64,000 bases of DNA from JADLGL01 sp963823045 (GCA_963823045.1 CAWGKA010000012.1:186001-250000); one strand, 5' to 3'. Numbered from the stretch's first letter, positions 43,347-53,439 are shown. Notes: generated by a model from the letters alone, not told the origin. Made by a program: numbers and translations.

Positions 43347-44681
43347 ATGAGCCAGGAGAGGTTTGCGTTCAAACGCGCCGACTTCGGCCCGGATTTCCTT
43401 TTCGGCGTCGCGACCTCCGCCTATCAGATCGAAGGCGGCCGGACCGACGGCCGCGGCCCGTCGATATGGGACAGTTTCGCCGCGACGCCGGGCAATACTC
43501 GTCAACGGCGACACCGGCGAGATCGCCTGCGACCACTATCATCGCTGGGCGGAGGATCTCGATCTCATCCGCGACGGCGGCTTTGACGCCTATCGTTTCT
43601 CGTTCGCCTGGCCGCGCCTTCTGCCCGAGGGGCGGGGCGTCCGAACGACAAGGGCATCGCTTTCTACGACCGTCTGATCGACGGCATGCTGGAACGCGGG
43701 ATCAAGCCCTTCGCGACGCTCTATCACTGGGACTTGCCGAGCGCGCTCGCAGGACAAGGGCGGCTGGACCAACCGCGACATTGCCGGCTGGTTCGCCGAC
43801 TACGCCGCCGCTGGTCGCGCGCCGCTTCGGCGATCGTCTCGCTTCAATCGCGACGATCAACGAGCCCTGGTGCGTCGCGTTCCTGAGCCACTTTCTCGGC
43901 ATCCACGCCCCCGGCCTTCGCGATATCCGCGACACCGCGCGCGGGCGATGCATCATGTGCTCCTCGCGCATGGCACCGCGATCGAGGCGCTGCGTGCCGA
44001 AGGCGCAGCAATCTCGGCATCGTTCTCAATCTCGAAGCGAGCGAACCGGCGAGCGACAAGCGCCGAAGACCGCGCCGCGGCCACGAACTATGGGACGGCC
44101 TCTTCAATCGCTGGTATCTCGGCGGCGCGCTCAAAGGCGACTATCCCGAACGACATCACCGAGCGACTTGGGCGACTACCTGCCCGAGGGCTGGCAGGAC
44201 GATATGGCCACCGTTCGGGCGCCGATCGACTGGTGCGGCATCAACTACTACACGCGCGCGCTGTGTCGGCATGATCCGCGTGGCGGTATCGTTCCGGTGG
44301 CAAAAGTTGACGGATCGCTCGAAACGACCGATTTCGGCTGGGAGATCTATCCGCGAAGGTCTTACCCAACTGCTCACGCGTGTTCGCAGCGACTACACGG
44401 AACTGCCGCTCTACATCACCGAAAACGGCATGGCCGAGATCGCTGGCATCGATGATCCGCGCCGAGTCCGGTTCCACGAAACGCATCTCCAGGCCGTGCG
44501 CGCGGCGCGAGGCCAGGGCGTCGATGTGCGAGGCTATTTCGCCTGGTCACTGATGGACAATTTCGAATGGGCCGAGGGCTATGCGAAACGGTTCGGGCTG
44601 ATCGAAGTCGACTTCGCGACGCAGAAGCGGACGCCGCGTGCGAGCTACCGTGCCTTTCAGGCGCTGCTCGCTGACGGGTGA
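43347..44681 (+). pseudogene. GH1 beta-glucosidase, many frameshifts
   Basis: A GH1 enzyme of normal total length (about 445 codons) split over several frames. Visible parts are FGVATSAYQIEGGRTDGRGP at the start, CDHYHRWAEDLDLIRDGGFD with AYRFSFAWPRLLPEGRG, FYDRLIDGMLERGIKPFATL with YHWDLPSALA, the acid/base Glu in IATINEPWCVAFLSH, APIDWCGINYYTRAL, and the nucleophile Glu in LYITENGMAEI followed by RGYFAWSLMDNFEWAEGYAK. The frame changes lie at about 43495, 43640, 43750, 43810, 43950, 44160 and 44355. It sits inside an alpha-glucoside operon, which is unusual; it may add hydrolysis of beta-linked glucosides. Confidence 0.8.
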
Positions 44682-44716
44682 TGATATGCGAATGACAACG
44701 ATGAGTGGGGAAGAGC

Positions 44717-46348
44717 TTGAGCGAATCGGATAGCGACGCAGCGGCTGGCAACGACACCGCCATCTGGTGGAAGCGCGGCGTCATCTACCAGATCTATCCG
44801 CGCTCATTTCAGGACAGCAATGGTGACGGCATCGGCGACCTCGAAGGCATCCGCCGGCGTCTTCCCTATCTCACCTGGCTCGGCGTAGACGCGATCTGGA
44901 TATCGCCGATTTTCACCTCGCCGATGGCGGACTTCGGCTATGACGTCGCCGACTATCGCGATATCGATCCGCTCTTCGGTGCGCTCGACGACTTCGACCG
45001 GCTGGCCGCAGCAGCACATGAAGCCGGACTCAAGCTGATCCTCGACTTCGTGCCGAACCACACGTCGGATCAGCACGCCTGGTTCAAGGAAAGCCGACAA
45101 TCGAAACAGTCGCCGAAGCGCGATTGGTACATCTGGCGCGACCCGGCGCCGGGCGGCGGACCGCCCAACAACTGGGTCTCGAATTTCGGCGGGCCGGCCT
45201 GGACCTTCGACGAGGCGACCGGCCAGTATTATTACCACGCCTTCCTCAAGGAACAGCCGGACCTCAATTGGCGCAACCCGGAGGTCCGCGCGGCGATGCA
45301 TGACGTGCTGCGCTTCTGGCTCGATCGCGGCGTCGACGGTTTTCGCGTCGACGTCATCTATCATCTGATGAAGGACCCTGAGATGCGGGATAATCCGGCG
45401 GACCCGGCTTATCGCGAGGGGCGGCCGGAAATCGAGCGGCTTCACCAGATCCATTCAATGGATCATCCCGACGTGCATGACGTCGTCGCCGGACTTCGTT
45501 CGGTGCTCGACGAATATGACGACCGACTGATGATCGGCGAGATCTACCTGCCGATCGATCGACTGGTTGCCTATTACGGTCGCGATCTCGACGGTGCGCA
45601 TCTGCCGTTCAATTTCAAATTGATCGAAACGGAATGGGACGCCGAAGAGATAGGACGCGTCATTCGCGACTATGAGGCGGCCCTGCCGCCGGGCGGTTGG
45701 CCGAACTGGGTTCTCGGCAATCATGACCGGGCGCGCATAGCCTCGCGGGCGAGTGCCGAGCAGGCGCGCGTTGCGGCGATGCTGCTGCTGACGCTGCGCG
45801 GTACGCCGACGATGTATTATGGCGATGAATTGGGAATGGAGAACGTACCCATCCCAGCGGAGGCGATTCAGGACACGTGGGCGAAGAGGGAGCCCGGGCT
45901 TAGTTTTGGCCGCGACCAAGTGCGGACGCCGATGCAATGGGACGCAAGTCCCGGCGCCGGCTTCAGCATCGGCGAACCATGGCTGCCGCTGGATGCCAAT
46001 TGGCGAAGTCAGAATGTGGAATCTCAGGCCGGAGACCCGCACTCGATTCTGTCGCTCTATCGCAGGCTGCTCGACCTGCGGCGCGAGCGGTTTGCGCTTT
46101 CCGTCGGCAACTATCAGGAACTCCCAGCGCCCGCCGATGTTCTCGTCTATCAGCGCAAGCATGGTGACGAGACCCTGGCCGTGGCGCTCAATCTCGGACG
46201 CCAGGCGCGAATGGTCGAATTGCCGAGCGGGCGCGTGCTTGTGTCCTGCTCCGGCGACTTCGATGGCAGGCTGATAGGCGGCGCGATCTCGCTCCCGCCC
46301 GGCGAGGGGGTCATTGTCGATCTGGCGGGGACCGCGTCCTTCGCCTGA
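44717..46348 (+). CDS. aglA: GH13 alpha-glucosidase (AglA-type)
   Basis: Cytosolic alpha-glucosidase that hydrolyses imported alpha-glucosides such as sucrose, maltose or trehalose. Barrel motifs are IYQIYPRSFQDSNGDGIGDL, LILDFVPNHTSDQHAWF, nucleophile Asp in VDGFRVDVIYHL, acid/base Glu in LMIGEIYLP, and NWVLGNHDRARIASR carrying the third catalytic Asp. The Asp-Glu-Asp set is complete. The start is unsettled: TTG at 44717 follows GGGGAAG, GTG at 44705 lacks a clear ribosome site. It is the last gene of the agl operon and fully intact. About 543 residues, close to rhizobial AglA. Confidence 0.9.
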   Translation: MSESDSDAAAGNDTAIWWKRGVIYQIYPRSFQDSNGDGIGDLEGIRRRLPYLTWLGVDAIWISPIFTSPMADFGYDVADYRDIDPLFGALDDFDRLAAAAHEAGLKLILDFVPNHTSDQHAWFKESRQSKQSPKRDWYIWRDPAPGGGPPNNWVSNFGGPAWTFDEATGQYYYHAFLKEQPDLNWRNPEVRAAMHDVLRFWLDRGVDGFRVDVIYHLMKDPEMRDNPADPAYREGRPEIERLHQIHSMDHPDVHDVVAGLRSVLDEYDDRLMIGEIYLPIDRLVAYYGRDLDGAHLPFNFKLIETEWDAEEIGRVIRDYEAALPPGGWPNWVLGNHDRARIASRASAEQARVAAMLLLTLRGTPTMYYGDELGMENVPIPAEAIQDTWAKREPGLSFGRDQVRTPMQWDASPGAGFSIGEPWLPLDANWRSQNVESQAGDPHSILSLYRRLLDLRRERFALSVGNYQELPAPADVLVYQRKHGDETLAVALNLGRQARMVELPSGRVLVSCSGDFDGRLIGGAISLPPGEGVIVDLAGTASFA

Positions 46349-46425
46349 CGGCGCGCTGGTGGCGGGTGCCTTGTCGTGCGATTATTGCCGGCGAGGCGAC
46401 GGCCGCTCGCACGGGCTGAAGTTTG

Positions 46426-47439
46426 ATGACTGTCCTTGTCACTGGCGCCAACGGCTTTCTCGGCGCGAATTTTGTCCGGCTGCTCCTAGCGCGCGGCGAT
46501 CGGGTGCGCGCCCTCATCCACCGGGAAACGCCGGCGCTCTCTGGCCTTGATGTCGAGACGGTCGGCGGTGATGTCCGCGACGCGGATTTGGTGCGCGCCG
46601 CCATGACCGGCGTCGACACCGTGTTCCATCTGGCGGCGATGATTTCGATCGACGGGCCGCATGGCGGGCTCGTTCGAGCGATCAATGTCGACGGCGCGCG
46701 CAATGTCGGCGAGGCAGCGCTTGCCGCCGGCGTTCGCCGATTTGTGCATGTGAGTTCCGTGCACGCCTTCGAACAGGAACCGCTCGACCAGCCGCTCGAT
46801 GAAGGGCGCGCCCAGGTGTCGGGCGCCGACCGGCCCGCCTACGACCTTTCAAAGGCGGCTGGCGAAGCGGTCATTCGCGAACTCGCCGGCCGCGGGCTCG
46901 ACGCGGTGATCGTCAATCCGACGGGCATGATCGGCCCCTACGACTACGCACCGTCGGATATGGGCCGGGTGTTCCTCGACCTCTATCGCGGCAAGGTTCC
47001 TGCGCTGGTCGCCGGCGGCTTCAGCTGGGTGGATGTGCGGGATGTCGCGGCCGGCATACTGGCAGCGGGCGAACGCGGCCGTACGGGAGAGGGCTATCTG
47101 CTGCCGGGACACTGGCTCTCGGTCCGTGATCTTGCCGCGCTCGCGGCCCGCATCGCCGGGGTCAGGCCGCCACGCCTTGTGCTGCCCATGGGGGTTGCCC
47201 GTGCGGTGGCGCCGATGGCGCTCGGCTATGCGCGCCTGGTGCGGCGGCAACCTCGGATGACCGGCGAGAGCCTGTCGGCCCTCCGCGGTAACCGGGATGT
47301 CCGCGGCGACAAGGCAGAGGCCGAACTCGGCTACCATGCGCGTCCGCTCGAGGAGACAATCACGGACATCTACCGCTGGTTCGCGGAGGCTGGATATATC
47401 GAGCCGAACGCATCGCTGAAGGTGCCGGCTTCGGCCTAG
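46426..47439 (+). CDS. NAD(P)-dependent epimerase/dehydratase (extended SDR)
   Basis: An extended short-chain dehydrogenase. The NAD(P) loop is VTGANGFLGANFVRLLLARG at the N-terminus, the catalytic Ser is in FVHVSSVHAF and Tyr-x-x-x-Lys in AYDLSKAAGEAV. The 337-residue layout is that of the dihydroflavonol-reductase or sterol-dehydrogenase-like group, which reduce or epimerise varied carbonyl or sugar-nucleotide substrates. It starts at ATG 46426, about 80 bases after the glucosidase stop, so it may be read with the agl operon or on its own. No partner suggests the substrate. It converges on the BASS transporter gene. Confidence 0.85.
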   Translation: MTVLVTGANGFLGANFVRLLLARGDRVRALIHRETPALSGLDVETVGGDVRDADLVRAAMTGVDTVFHLAAMISIDGPHGGLVRAINVDGARNVGEAALAAGVRRFVHVSSVHAFEQEPLDQPLDEGRAQVSGADRPAYDLSKAAGEAVIRELAGRGLDAVIVNPTGMIGPYDYAPSDMGRVFLDLYRGKVPALVAGGFSWVDVRDVAAGILAAGERGRTGEGYLLPGHWLSVRDLAALAARIAGVRPPRLVLPMGVARAVAPMALGYARLVRRQPRMTGESLSALRGNRDVRGDKAEAELGYHARPLEETITDIYRWFAEAGYIEPNASLKVPASA

Positions 47440-47459
47440 AGAGCCGAAGCGAAGAGTGG

Positions 47460-48449
47460 CTACTCGGCGGCGAGGGCCGGCCTGCTCGCGTAGCGCCGCG
47501 CGATGAAGGCCGCCGAGATCAGCTGGATCTGGTGGAACAGCATCAGCGGCAGCACGATGAGGCCGAGGTCGGGTCCGGCGAACAAGACATTCGCGATGGG
47601 AATGCCGGAGACGAGACTCTTGAGCGAACCGCAGAAGACGATGGCGACCTGGTCCTGGCGCGAGAAGCCGAGCGCCTTCGAGCCGAAGGCGGTGATGGCG
47701 ACGACGGCCGCCAGAAGCAATCCGTCGACGACGATGACGATCGCCAATGAGGATAGCGAAAGCTGCGTCCAGATGCCGGCGATGACGGCGGCCGAGAAGG
47801 CGAGATAGACGACGAGCAGGATGGCGCCGCGGTCGACGAAGGAGAGCAGCCTTCGTTGCGCCCGAACGAAGTTGCCGATGAAAGGCTGCAGTAGCTGGCC
47901 TGCAATGAACGGCAGGAGCAGCTGATAGAGGATCGGGCCGATGCTGTTGAGCGACAGCCCGACGCCGCTCTGATGCAGCAGAAGGCCAACCGCCAGCGGC
48001 GTGATGAACATGCCAAGGATATTGGACGCCGTCGCCGAGCAGACCGCGGCGACGACATTGCCTTGTCCCACCGACGTCAACGCGATCGATGACTGGACCG
48101 TCGAGGGCAGCAGAGTGACAAAGAGAATGCCCGTCACCAATGGCGCCGCCACGGACGCCGGGAGGATGCTCGTCACGCCAAGTCCAAGCAGTGGATAGAC
48201 GATGAAGGTCACGCCGAGGATGAAGCCGTGCAGGCGCCAATGCTTGATGCCGGCGAGAACCACTTCGGGGTGGAGCCGTGCGCCGTGGAGGAAGAACACC
48301 AGGCCGATGGCGATATCGGCAACCGTGCCGAGGATATCGGCGAAGCTGCCCTCAGCGGGCAGCAGCGCGCCGACGAGGACAGCGGTCAGCAGGGCGACGG
48401 TGAACGGATCCAGTTTGAAGCGCATGCGGTCTTCTGTGGTGAGAGTCAT
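47460..48449 (-). CDS. Bile acid:sodium symporter (BASS) family transporter
   Basis: A 329-residue transporter with nine to ten hydrophobic segments and the BASS features FFLHGARLHPEVVLAG and LLPSTVQSSIALTSVGQGNV, the latter near the Na+ sites. These proteins take up organic anions such as bile salts, pantoate or pyruvate with Na+; the YfeH-like group to which this belongs has no settled substrate. The ATG at 48449 is used; a longer in-frame start at 48566 would overlap the Rieske gene. It is the last gene of the leftward operon, after the Rieske gene with about 60 bases between. It may export or import a pathway intermediate. Confidence 0.82.
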   Translation of the reverse strand: MTLTTEDRMRFKLDPFTVALLTAVLVGALLPAEGSFADILGTVADIAIGLVFFLHGARLHPEVVLAGIKHWRLHGFILGVTFIVYPLLGLGVTSILPASVAAPLVTGILFVTLLPSTVQSSIALTSVGQGNVVAAVCSATASNILGMFITPLAVGLLLHQSGVGLSLNSIGPILYQLLLPFIAGQLLQPFIGNFVRAQRRLLSFVDRGAILLVVYLAFSAAVIAGIWTQLSLSSLAIVIVVDGLLLAAVVAITAFGSKALGFSRQDQVAIVFCGSLKSLVSGIPIANVLFAGPDLGLIVLPLMLFHQIQLISAAFIARRYASRPALAAE

Positions 48450-48510
48450 TGACCGCGGAGCGGGGAGACTCGGCGGCCGACGATCGGGAGGTGGCGAGGC
48501 GGAGAAGCGT

Positions 48511-49770
48511 TTACTCGGCCGCCACGCGATGGGCCGCGGCCTCCGTACGCCGGTCCGCTTCGGCACGGTAGCGGGCGGCCAGCCAGCGGTTGAATTGCGC
48601 CAGCGTTTCCTCGAGCGGCGCCAGCCGACCCCGCGGCGCGAAAGCCGACGACTTCGCCTTCTGCATGGCGATGTTGACGGTGGTGTCCTGCGCGCCCAAT
48701 TGGCGCGAGCCCTCCATCATGCGGTCGACGCGCTCTTCGAAATCCGGGAGATCGACGGTCGACTTCGGCATGCACCAGCCGCCGCGCGTGAACAGACCGC
48801 CACCGACGGTGAGGCTCTTCGGCCCGAGCGGGTAGATGAGGCCGTAGCACAGCATGTCAGGCGTGAAGATGATGTTCATCGACGGCGGGATCATGCCGAA
48901 GCCGACGCGATGGCGCTGCTTCGGTGAGAGCGTCTCGATCACCGGAAAAGACGCTGGCTTGGCCCAGCCGCGCTCGGTCAGGCCGCCATCGGGTTCGAGG
49001 AACGGTACGTAGCGGACGATGACGTTGTCGTCGTCGCCGTTCCAGGTATCGAACTCGACGCCGGTGGAGGGCGCGAAGTCGTGAATGCCGGGGTGAACAT
49101 ATTCGGTGTGGTAGGGCTCGATGTAGTTCTCCAGGAGCAGCTTCCAGTTCCACGGCACCTCTCCGTCGAATTTCGGCGGGACGGTCACCATGTTGTCGAG
49201 ATCGTAGCCGGCGAGATAGGGCTCGAGCTTCGTCAAACTCGGCGCCAGGGGCTTCGCGTCCTTGTCGAAGTTGACGAAGATGAAGCCATTCCAGATTTCG
49301 GTGCGGATCAGCGGCAGCTGCGATTCCTCGCGCAGGCGCTTGATCTCAATGGCGTCCTCCATGCGCGGCGCGCCGACGAGATCGCCAGTCAGCGTGTAGC
49401 TCCAATGGTGGTAGGGACAGACGAAGCGCCGCGTCTTGCCCGCGCAATTTTCGGCGAGCGCGTGACCGCGATGACGGCAGAGCGCCGACATGACGCGAAT
49501 TTCCATGTCGTCGCCACGAACGACAAGCAGAGGTTCGTCGAGGAGGGTGACGGCGAGATAGTTGCCGGGCTCCGGCAATTGCTGCGTCCGCCCGACGCAA
49601 AGCCAGGACTTCTTCCACACGGCCTCGACTTCGAACTCGTAGAATTCAGGCGAGCCATAGGCCTGGGGAGGCAGCACACGCGCGCCCTCTTTCAGTTCGC
49701 GGGTTGACTGATCGAGGCCGTCGAGCACGGCAAGGATGTCGGGATGGAGGACGTCTTCAGGAAGGGTCAT
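48511..49770 (-). CDS. Rieske non-haem iron oxygenase, alpha subunit
   Basis: A 419-residue ring-hydroxylating or N-demethylating oxygenase. The Rieske iron-sulphur ligands are Cys98 and His100 (ALCRHRGHAL) and Cys118 and His121 (RFVCPYHHWSY); the mononuclear iron ligands include His221 and His226 in ENYIEPYHTEYVHPG. The sequence resembles the glycine-betaine / stachydrine demethylase branch more than the classical aromatic dioxygenases. No ferredoxin or reductase gene is in the window, so electrons must come from elsewhere. The ATG at 49770 is chosen over a long upstream extension. It lies between the ABC permease and the transporter genes in a single operon, so it should act on the imported compound. 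Confidence 0.87.
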   Translation of the reverse strand: MTLPEDVLHPDILAVLDGLDQSTRELKEGARVLPPQAYGSPEFYEFEVEAVWKKSWLCVGRTQQLPEPGNYLAVTLLDEPLLVVRGDDMEIRVMSALCRHRGHALAENCAGKTRRFVCPYHHWSYTLTGDLVGAPRMEDAIEIKRLREESQLPLIRTEIWNGFIFVNFDKDAKPLAPSLTKLEPYLAGYDLDNMVTVPPKFDGEVPWNWKLLLENYIEPYHTEYVHPGIHDFAPSTGVEFDTWNGDDDNVIVRYVPFLEPDGGLTERGWAKPASFPVIETLSPKQRHRVGFGMIPPSMNIIFTPDMLCYGLIYPLGPKSLTVGGGLFTRGGWCMPKSTVDLPDFEERVDRMMEGSRQLGAQDTTVNIAMQKAKSSAFAPRGRLAPLEETLAQFNRWLAARYRAEADRRTEAAAHRVAAE

Positions 49771-49795
49771 TGCTTGGCTCCCGGGATGGCCGTGA

Positions 49796-50716
49796 CTATC
49801 GGCTCCAATAGGGGACGGTGAGCGCTGCAGGAGACTGCTGCCGTCCGGCGAGGCCGGCGACCGCGAGCAGCGCGAAGAGATAGGGCGACATGATGAGGAG
49901 GGCGTTGGGGACGTTGACGCCCATCGCCGGTAGTTGGAACTGCAGCGCCGACGCCGTGCCGAAGACGAGACAGGCAACAACGGTGCGGCCGAGTTTCCAA
50001 TTGCCAAAGATCACGGCGGCGATGGCGATGTAGCCGGCGCCCGAAATCATGTCCTCGGTGAAGGTGTGGATGTCGCCGATTGACAGGAAGGCGCCGCCAA
50101 GCGCGGACATCATGCCGGTGAAGAGCACCGCGCCGTAGCGCACCTTGATGACCGAGATGCCGGATTTCTCGGCGGACTGCGGATCCTGGCCGACGGCCAT
50201 CAGGATGATGCCGATCGATGTGTAGCGCAGGACGTACCAGACGCCGAGAATGACGGCGATGGCGAGATAGGCGATCCAGACCTGCGTGAACACGGCATCG
50301 CCGAAGATTGGGATGTCGCCGAGAAGGGGCGGGCTCCATTTGTCGAAGCCGGGAATCTGCTCGTCCGATCGCGCTCCGAAGATCTCGCGATAGGCGAGCG
50401 TCGTTGCGCCGATGGCGAGGATGTTGATGCCGATGCCGGTGACGATCTGGTTGGCGCGCAGCGTGTTCGACAGGAACGCCTGCAGCAGCGCCACTGGGAT
50501 GACGGCGATGACGGCCCATATCAGACCGATCATCGGGCTGCCGGTGGCGTGCGAGGCGACGGCGCCGGCAAAGGCGCCGACGAGCATCATCCCTTCGACG
50601 CTCATGTTGAGAACGCCTCCGCGTTCGCTGATGAGTTCGCCGGTGGCAGCGAACAGCAGCGGGATGGACAGCCGGATCGAGGAGCCGATGAAGACGGCGA
50701 ACAGTTCCCAGGTCAT
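49796..50716 (-). CDS. ABC permease, BMP (nucleoside-type) importer, second subunit
   Basis: A 306-residue membrane subunit of the branch of BPD permeases that serves BMP/PnrA-type binding proteins. Eight or more helices are visible; typical parts are LLFAATGELISERGGVLNMS with VEGMMLVGAFAGAVA and VVIFGNWK-like AAVIFGNWKLGRT. The start at ATG 50716 overlaps the stop of the first permease by four bases. With the other permease, the double ATPase and the binding protein it makes a complete importer of the nucleoside class. The substrate is inferred only from family habits (nucleosides, purines or similar). Confidence 0.88.
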   Translation of the reverse strand: MTWELFAVFIGSSIRLSIPLLFAATGELISERGGVLNMSVEGMMLVGAFAGAVASHATGSPMIGLIWAVIAVIPVALLQAFLSNTLRANQIVTGIGINILAIGATTLAYREIFGARSDEQIPGFDKWSPPLLGDIPIFGDAVFTQVWIAYLAIAVILGVWYVLRYTSIGIILMAVGQDPQSAEKSGISVIKVRYGAVLFTGMMSALGGAFLSIGDIHTFTEDMISGAGYIAIAAVIFGNWKLGRTVVACLVFGTASALQFQLPAMGVNVPNALLIMSPYLFALLAVAGLAGRQQSPAALTVPYWSR

Positions 50717-51817
50717 CGCGTCGGCCTCTTGCGCATGAGCCAATATGCGGCGCCGGCGATGGTGACGACGATGATTCCCTGCACGACATCGACCAGCGCC
50801 GAAGGAATGCCGGCCAGCATCTCCATCGTGATGCCGGCCGATCGCATGAATCCGAAGAGCAGCGCACCGGCGAGAACACCGACAACCGAGCCGCGGGCGA
50901 GAAGACCGACGACGAGGCCGTCAAAGCCGTAGCCCGACGAGAAGCCCGCCTTCAGGACATGCTGTTCGCCAAGCAGCATCATCGCGCCGGCAAGGCCGCC
51001 GAAAGCGCCTGCAATGGCGAGCGAGGAGATGAAGATGCGTCCGTCACGAATGCCGGCGCGCGCGGCGGCGATCGGGTTGAGACCCACGGCGCGCAGCCGG
51101 AATCCGAAGACGGAACGGTTGAGCAGGAACCAGACGCCGACTGCCAGCACGGCGGTGATGACGATGCCGATGGTGATCGGGTTGGCAGGCGAGCCGGTGA
51201 TGAGCGGCAAGCTCGGTCGAACGCGGTACGGGGAGCGATTCCGGCAGCGTCGCGGAGCTCGTCATCGGCCGTCGCAACAGGCTCTCCGACTGGATCGTCC
51301 AATAAAGGATCCACACCGCGATGAACGACAGGAGCAGCGTCGAGATGACCTCATTGGTGCCGACCTTGGCCTTGAGAACGCCGGCAACGCCGCCCCAGGC
51401 GGCGCCGGCAACAGCGGCGCCGAGCATCGGCAGGATGAACGCCAGGCCGAGCGGCAGATCGGCGACGCCGCCATAGATGGCGATCGCGGCGGCGGCGACA
51501 CCACCCATGGCGATCTGCCCTTCACCGCCGACATTGGTGAGGTTGGCGCGGTTGGCGATGATGAAGCCGAGGCCGACGAGAGCGAAGACGACGGCGCGGT
51601 TGAGCGAGGTGGCGATGGTGTAGGAGTTGCCGAAGGCGCCGTTGACGAAGGCGTGGATGGCATCACCCATCGATACGCCGAGGGCGACGATGAGCAAGAG
51701 GCCGAAGAGCAGGGCGGCCAGCACGGCGAGGAGGGGCAGGACGACCGGGTTGGTGAGGATGGCGCCGACCGAAAGACGCGGGCGGGCTGGAGCGGATACG
51801 GCAGCTTCAACGCTCAT
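50713..51817 (-). pseudogene. ABC permease, BMP-type importer, first subunit, one frameshift
   Basis: The 5' part (51817 to about 51215) has NRAVVFALVGLGFIIANRAN, LTNVGGEGQIAMGGVAAAAI and KVGTNEVISTLLLSFIAVWI; the 3' part in another frame continues PLITGSPANPITIGIVITAV and AAARAGIRDGRIFISSLAIA. A single-base change near 51205-51215 separates them. All other genes in this operon are intact, so a sequence error is plausible; if real, the importer would lack one membrane subunit. It shares the start/stop overlap seen through the operon (one base with the ATPase gene). Confidence 0.83.
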
Positions 51818-53439
51818 CAGACATTCCCCGCCATCATTGCGCCGATGGCATCGCGATGCTCGATGCCGCCTGGCCGTTCGCCGATGACCTTGCCGCGATA
51901 CATGACAAGTATGCGGTCGGCGACGGCGATGATCTCGTCGAGTTCAGAAGAGATGAGAAGGACGGCGACACCGCGTTGGCACGCCTCGCGGATCAGGCCG
52001 TAGACTGCCTCCACCGCGCCGACGTCGAGGCCGCGCGTCGGCTGCGCCGCGACGAGGAAGGAGAGATCCTCCGGCACCATCTCGCGCGCCAGCACGGCCT
52101 TCTGCTGATTGCCGCCGGAAAGGCTGGCAAATGAGACCTCGGGACCGGGGGCTCGTACGTCGAAGCGCTTCATCAACGCGCCGGCGTTGCGCCGCATCGC
52201 GCGCCGATTGAGGACGCCGAAGCGCGTGAAGCGGCCGGTCTGGCTGAGATAGAGGTTCTCATAGAGCGACATGCCGAGGATGCAGCCGACGCGATGGCGA
52301 TCTTCCGGCACGATGCCGACGCCCGCAGCGGTGATCTCTTTCGGGCTCTTGTTGGTGAGTTCGGTCTTGCCGACGAAGTAGCGGCCGTCGGTGGTCGGCA
52401 TCATGCCAGCCAGAGCAAGCCCAAGTTCCGTCTGGCCGTTGCCCTCGACCCCAGCGATGCCGACGATCTCGCCCGGCTTCATCACCACGGTGAAATTCTC
52501 CAGCCGTGTCGTCTTGGCCTTGTCGACAACGGTGAGGCCATCAATCAGCACGGCGTCGGATGCGTCTTCGTTCTTCGGCGGTCGGTGCAATGGCGTGACG
52601 TTGGAGGGTTCCGGCGCAGGCTCCTCTTGGGCGACGCCAAGGACTGCAGCGGCGGCGCCGAGGCTGCCGAGTTCGCGCTGAATCATGGCGGACACCAGTG
52701 CATCGATGTCGGTCGCCGGATTGTCCGAATGCGCCACGACCTTGCCATGGCGAAGGACAGAGACGCGATCGGCGACCTGCTTCAGCTCGGCGAGCTTGTG
52801 CGTGACAAGGACGATCGCAGTGCCCTCGGAGGCGACGCGGCGGCAGACCTTGAACAGCGCCTGGATTTCGTCGGGAAGGAGGACGGCGGTGGGTTCGTCG
52901 AGAATGAGGAGGCGCGGTTCGACCATCAGGCATTTGACGATCTCGACGCGCTGGCGCTCGCCGATCGAAAGATCCTCGACCTTGGCGAAAGGATCGAGCG
53001 GCAGTTCATATTGCGTGGCGATGGCGCGCAGCTTCTCGGCGTAGTCCTTCCGCTTGAGGATGCCGCGCTCGCGCCCGAGAAGGAGATTGTCGACGACGGT
53101 CATCGTGTCGACCAGGCTGAAATGCTGATGCACCATGGCGACGCCGGCGCCCAACGCCTCGCGCGGGCTGGCTGGGCGATGCGGCTCGCCATCGAGCGTC
53201 ATCGATCCCTCGTCCGCCTGATGCACGCCGAAGATGATGTTGCACAGCGTCGACTTGCCGGCGCCGTTCTCACCGAGCAGGCATTGGATCTCACCGGGGC
53301 GGAAGGCAAGGTCAACACTGTCCAAAGCGGTGAAGCTGCCGAAGCGCTTGGTGACGCCCGTCATTGCAAAAAGGGGCTGTGCCCCCGCCGGTGACGGCGG
53401 AGGCACGTTGTTGGAAGCCGTGTCGGCCACTGCTGACAT
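51817..53439 (-). CDS. Double ATPase of BMP-type (nucleoside) ABC importer
   Basis: A 540-residue protein with two ABC domains, as in RbsA and YufO. The first has Walker A LGENGAGKSTL, signature LSIGERQRVEIVKCL and Walker B LLILDEPTAVL. The second has a degenerate Walker A (GIAGVEGNGQTEL), signature FASLSGGNQQKAVLAREM, and Walker B-like LVAAQPTRGLDVGA with Gln in place of the usual acidic pair. That degeneracy is normal for the second half in this class. An insertion of about 30 residues (near 275-300, Pro/Glu-rich) joins the two halves. Its start overlaps the stop of the binding-protein gene. Confidence 0.92.
   Translation of the reverse strand: MSAVADTASNNVPPPSPAGAQPLFAMTGVTKRFGSFTALDSVDLAFRPGEIQCLLGENGAGKSTLCNIIFGVHQADEGSMTLDGEPHRPASPREALGAGVAMVHQHFSLVDTMTVVDNLLLGRERGILKRKDYAEKLRAIATQYELPLDPFAKVEDLSIGERQRVEIVKCLMVEPRLLILDEPTAVLLPDEIQALFKVCRRVASEGTAIVLVTHKLAELKQVADRVSVLRHGKVVAHSDNPATDIDALVSAMIQRELGSLGAAAAVLGVAQEEPAPEPSNVTPLHRPPKNEDASDAVLIDGLTVVDKAKTTRLENFTVVMKPGEIVGIAGVEGNGQTELGLALAGMMPTTDGRYFVGKTELTNKSPKEITAAGVGIVPEDRHRVGCILGMSLYENLYLSQTGRFTRFGVLNRRAMRRNAGALMKRFDVRAPGPEVSFASLSGGNQQKAVLAREMVPEDLSFLVAAQPTRGLDVGAVEAVYGLIREACQRGVAVLLISSELDEIIAVADRILVMYRGKVIGERPGGIEHRDAIGAMMAGNV

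Noticed and set aside
33838..44681. Programmed frameshifting as the cause of the broken genes
   Set aside because: The slips occur in unrelated genes at different positions without slippery heptamers or shared downstream structures.
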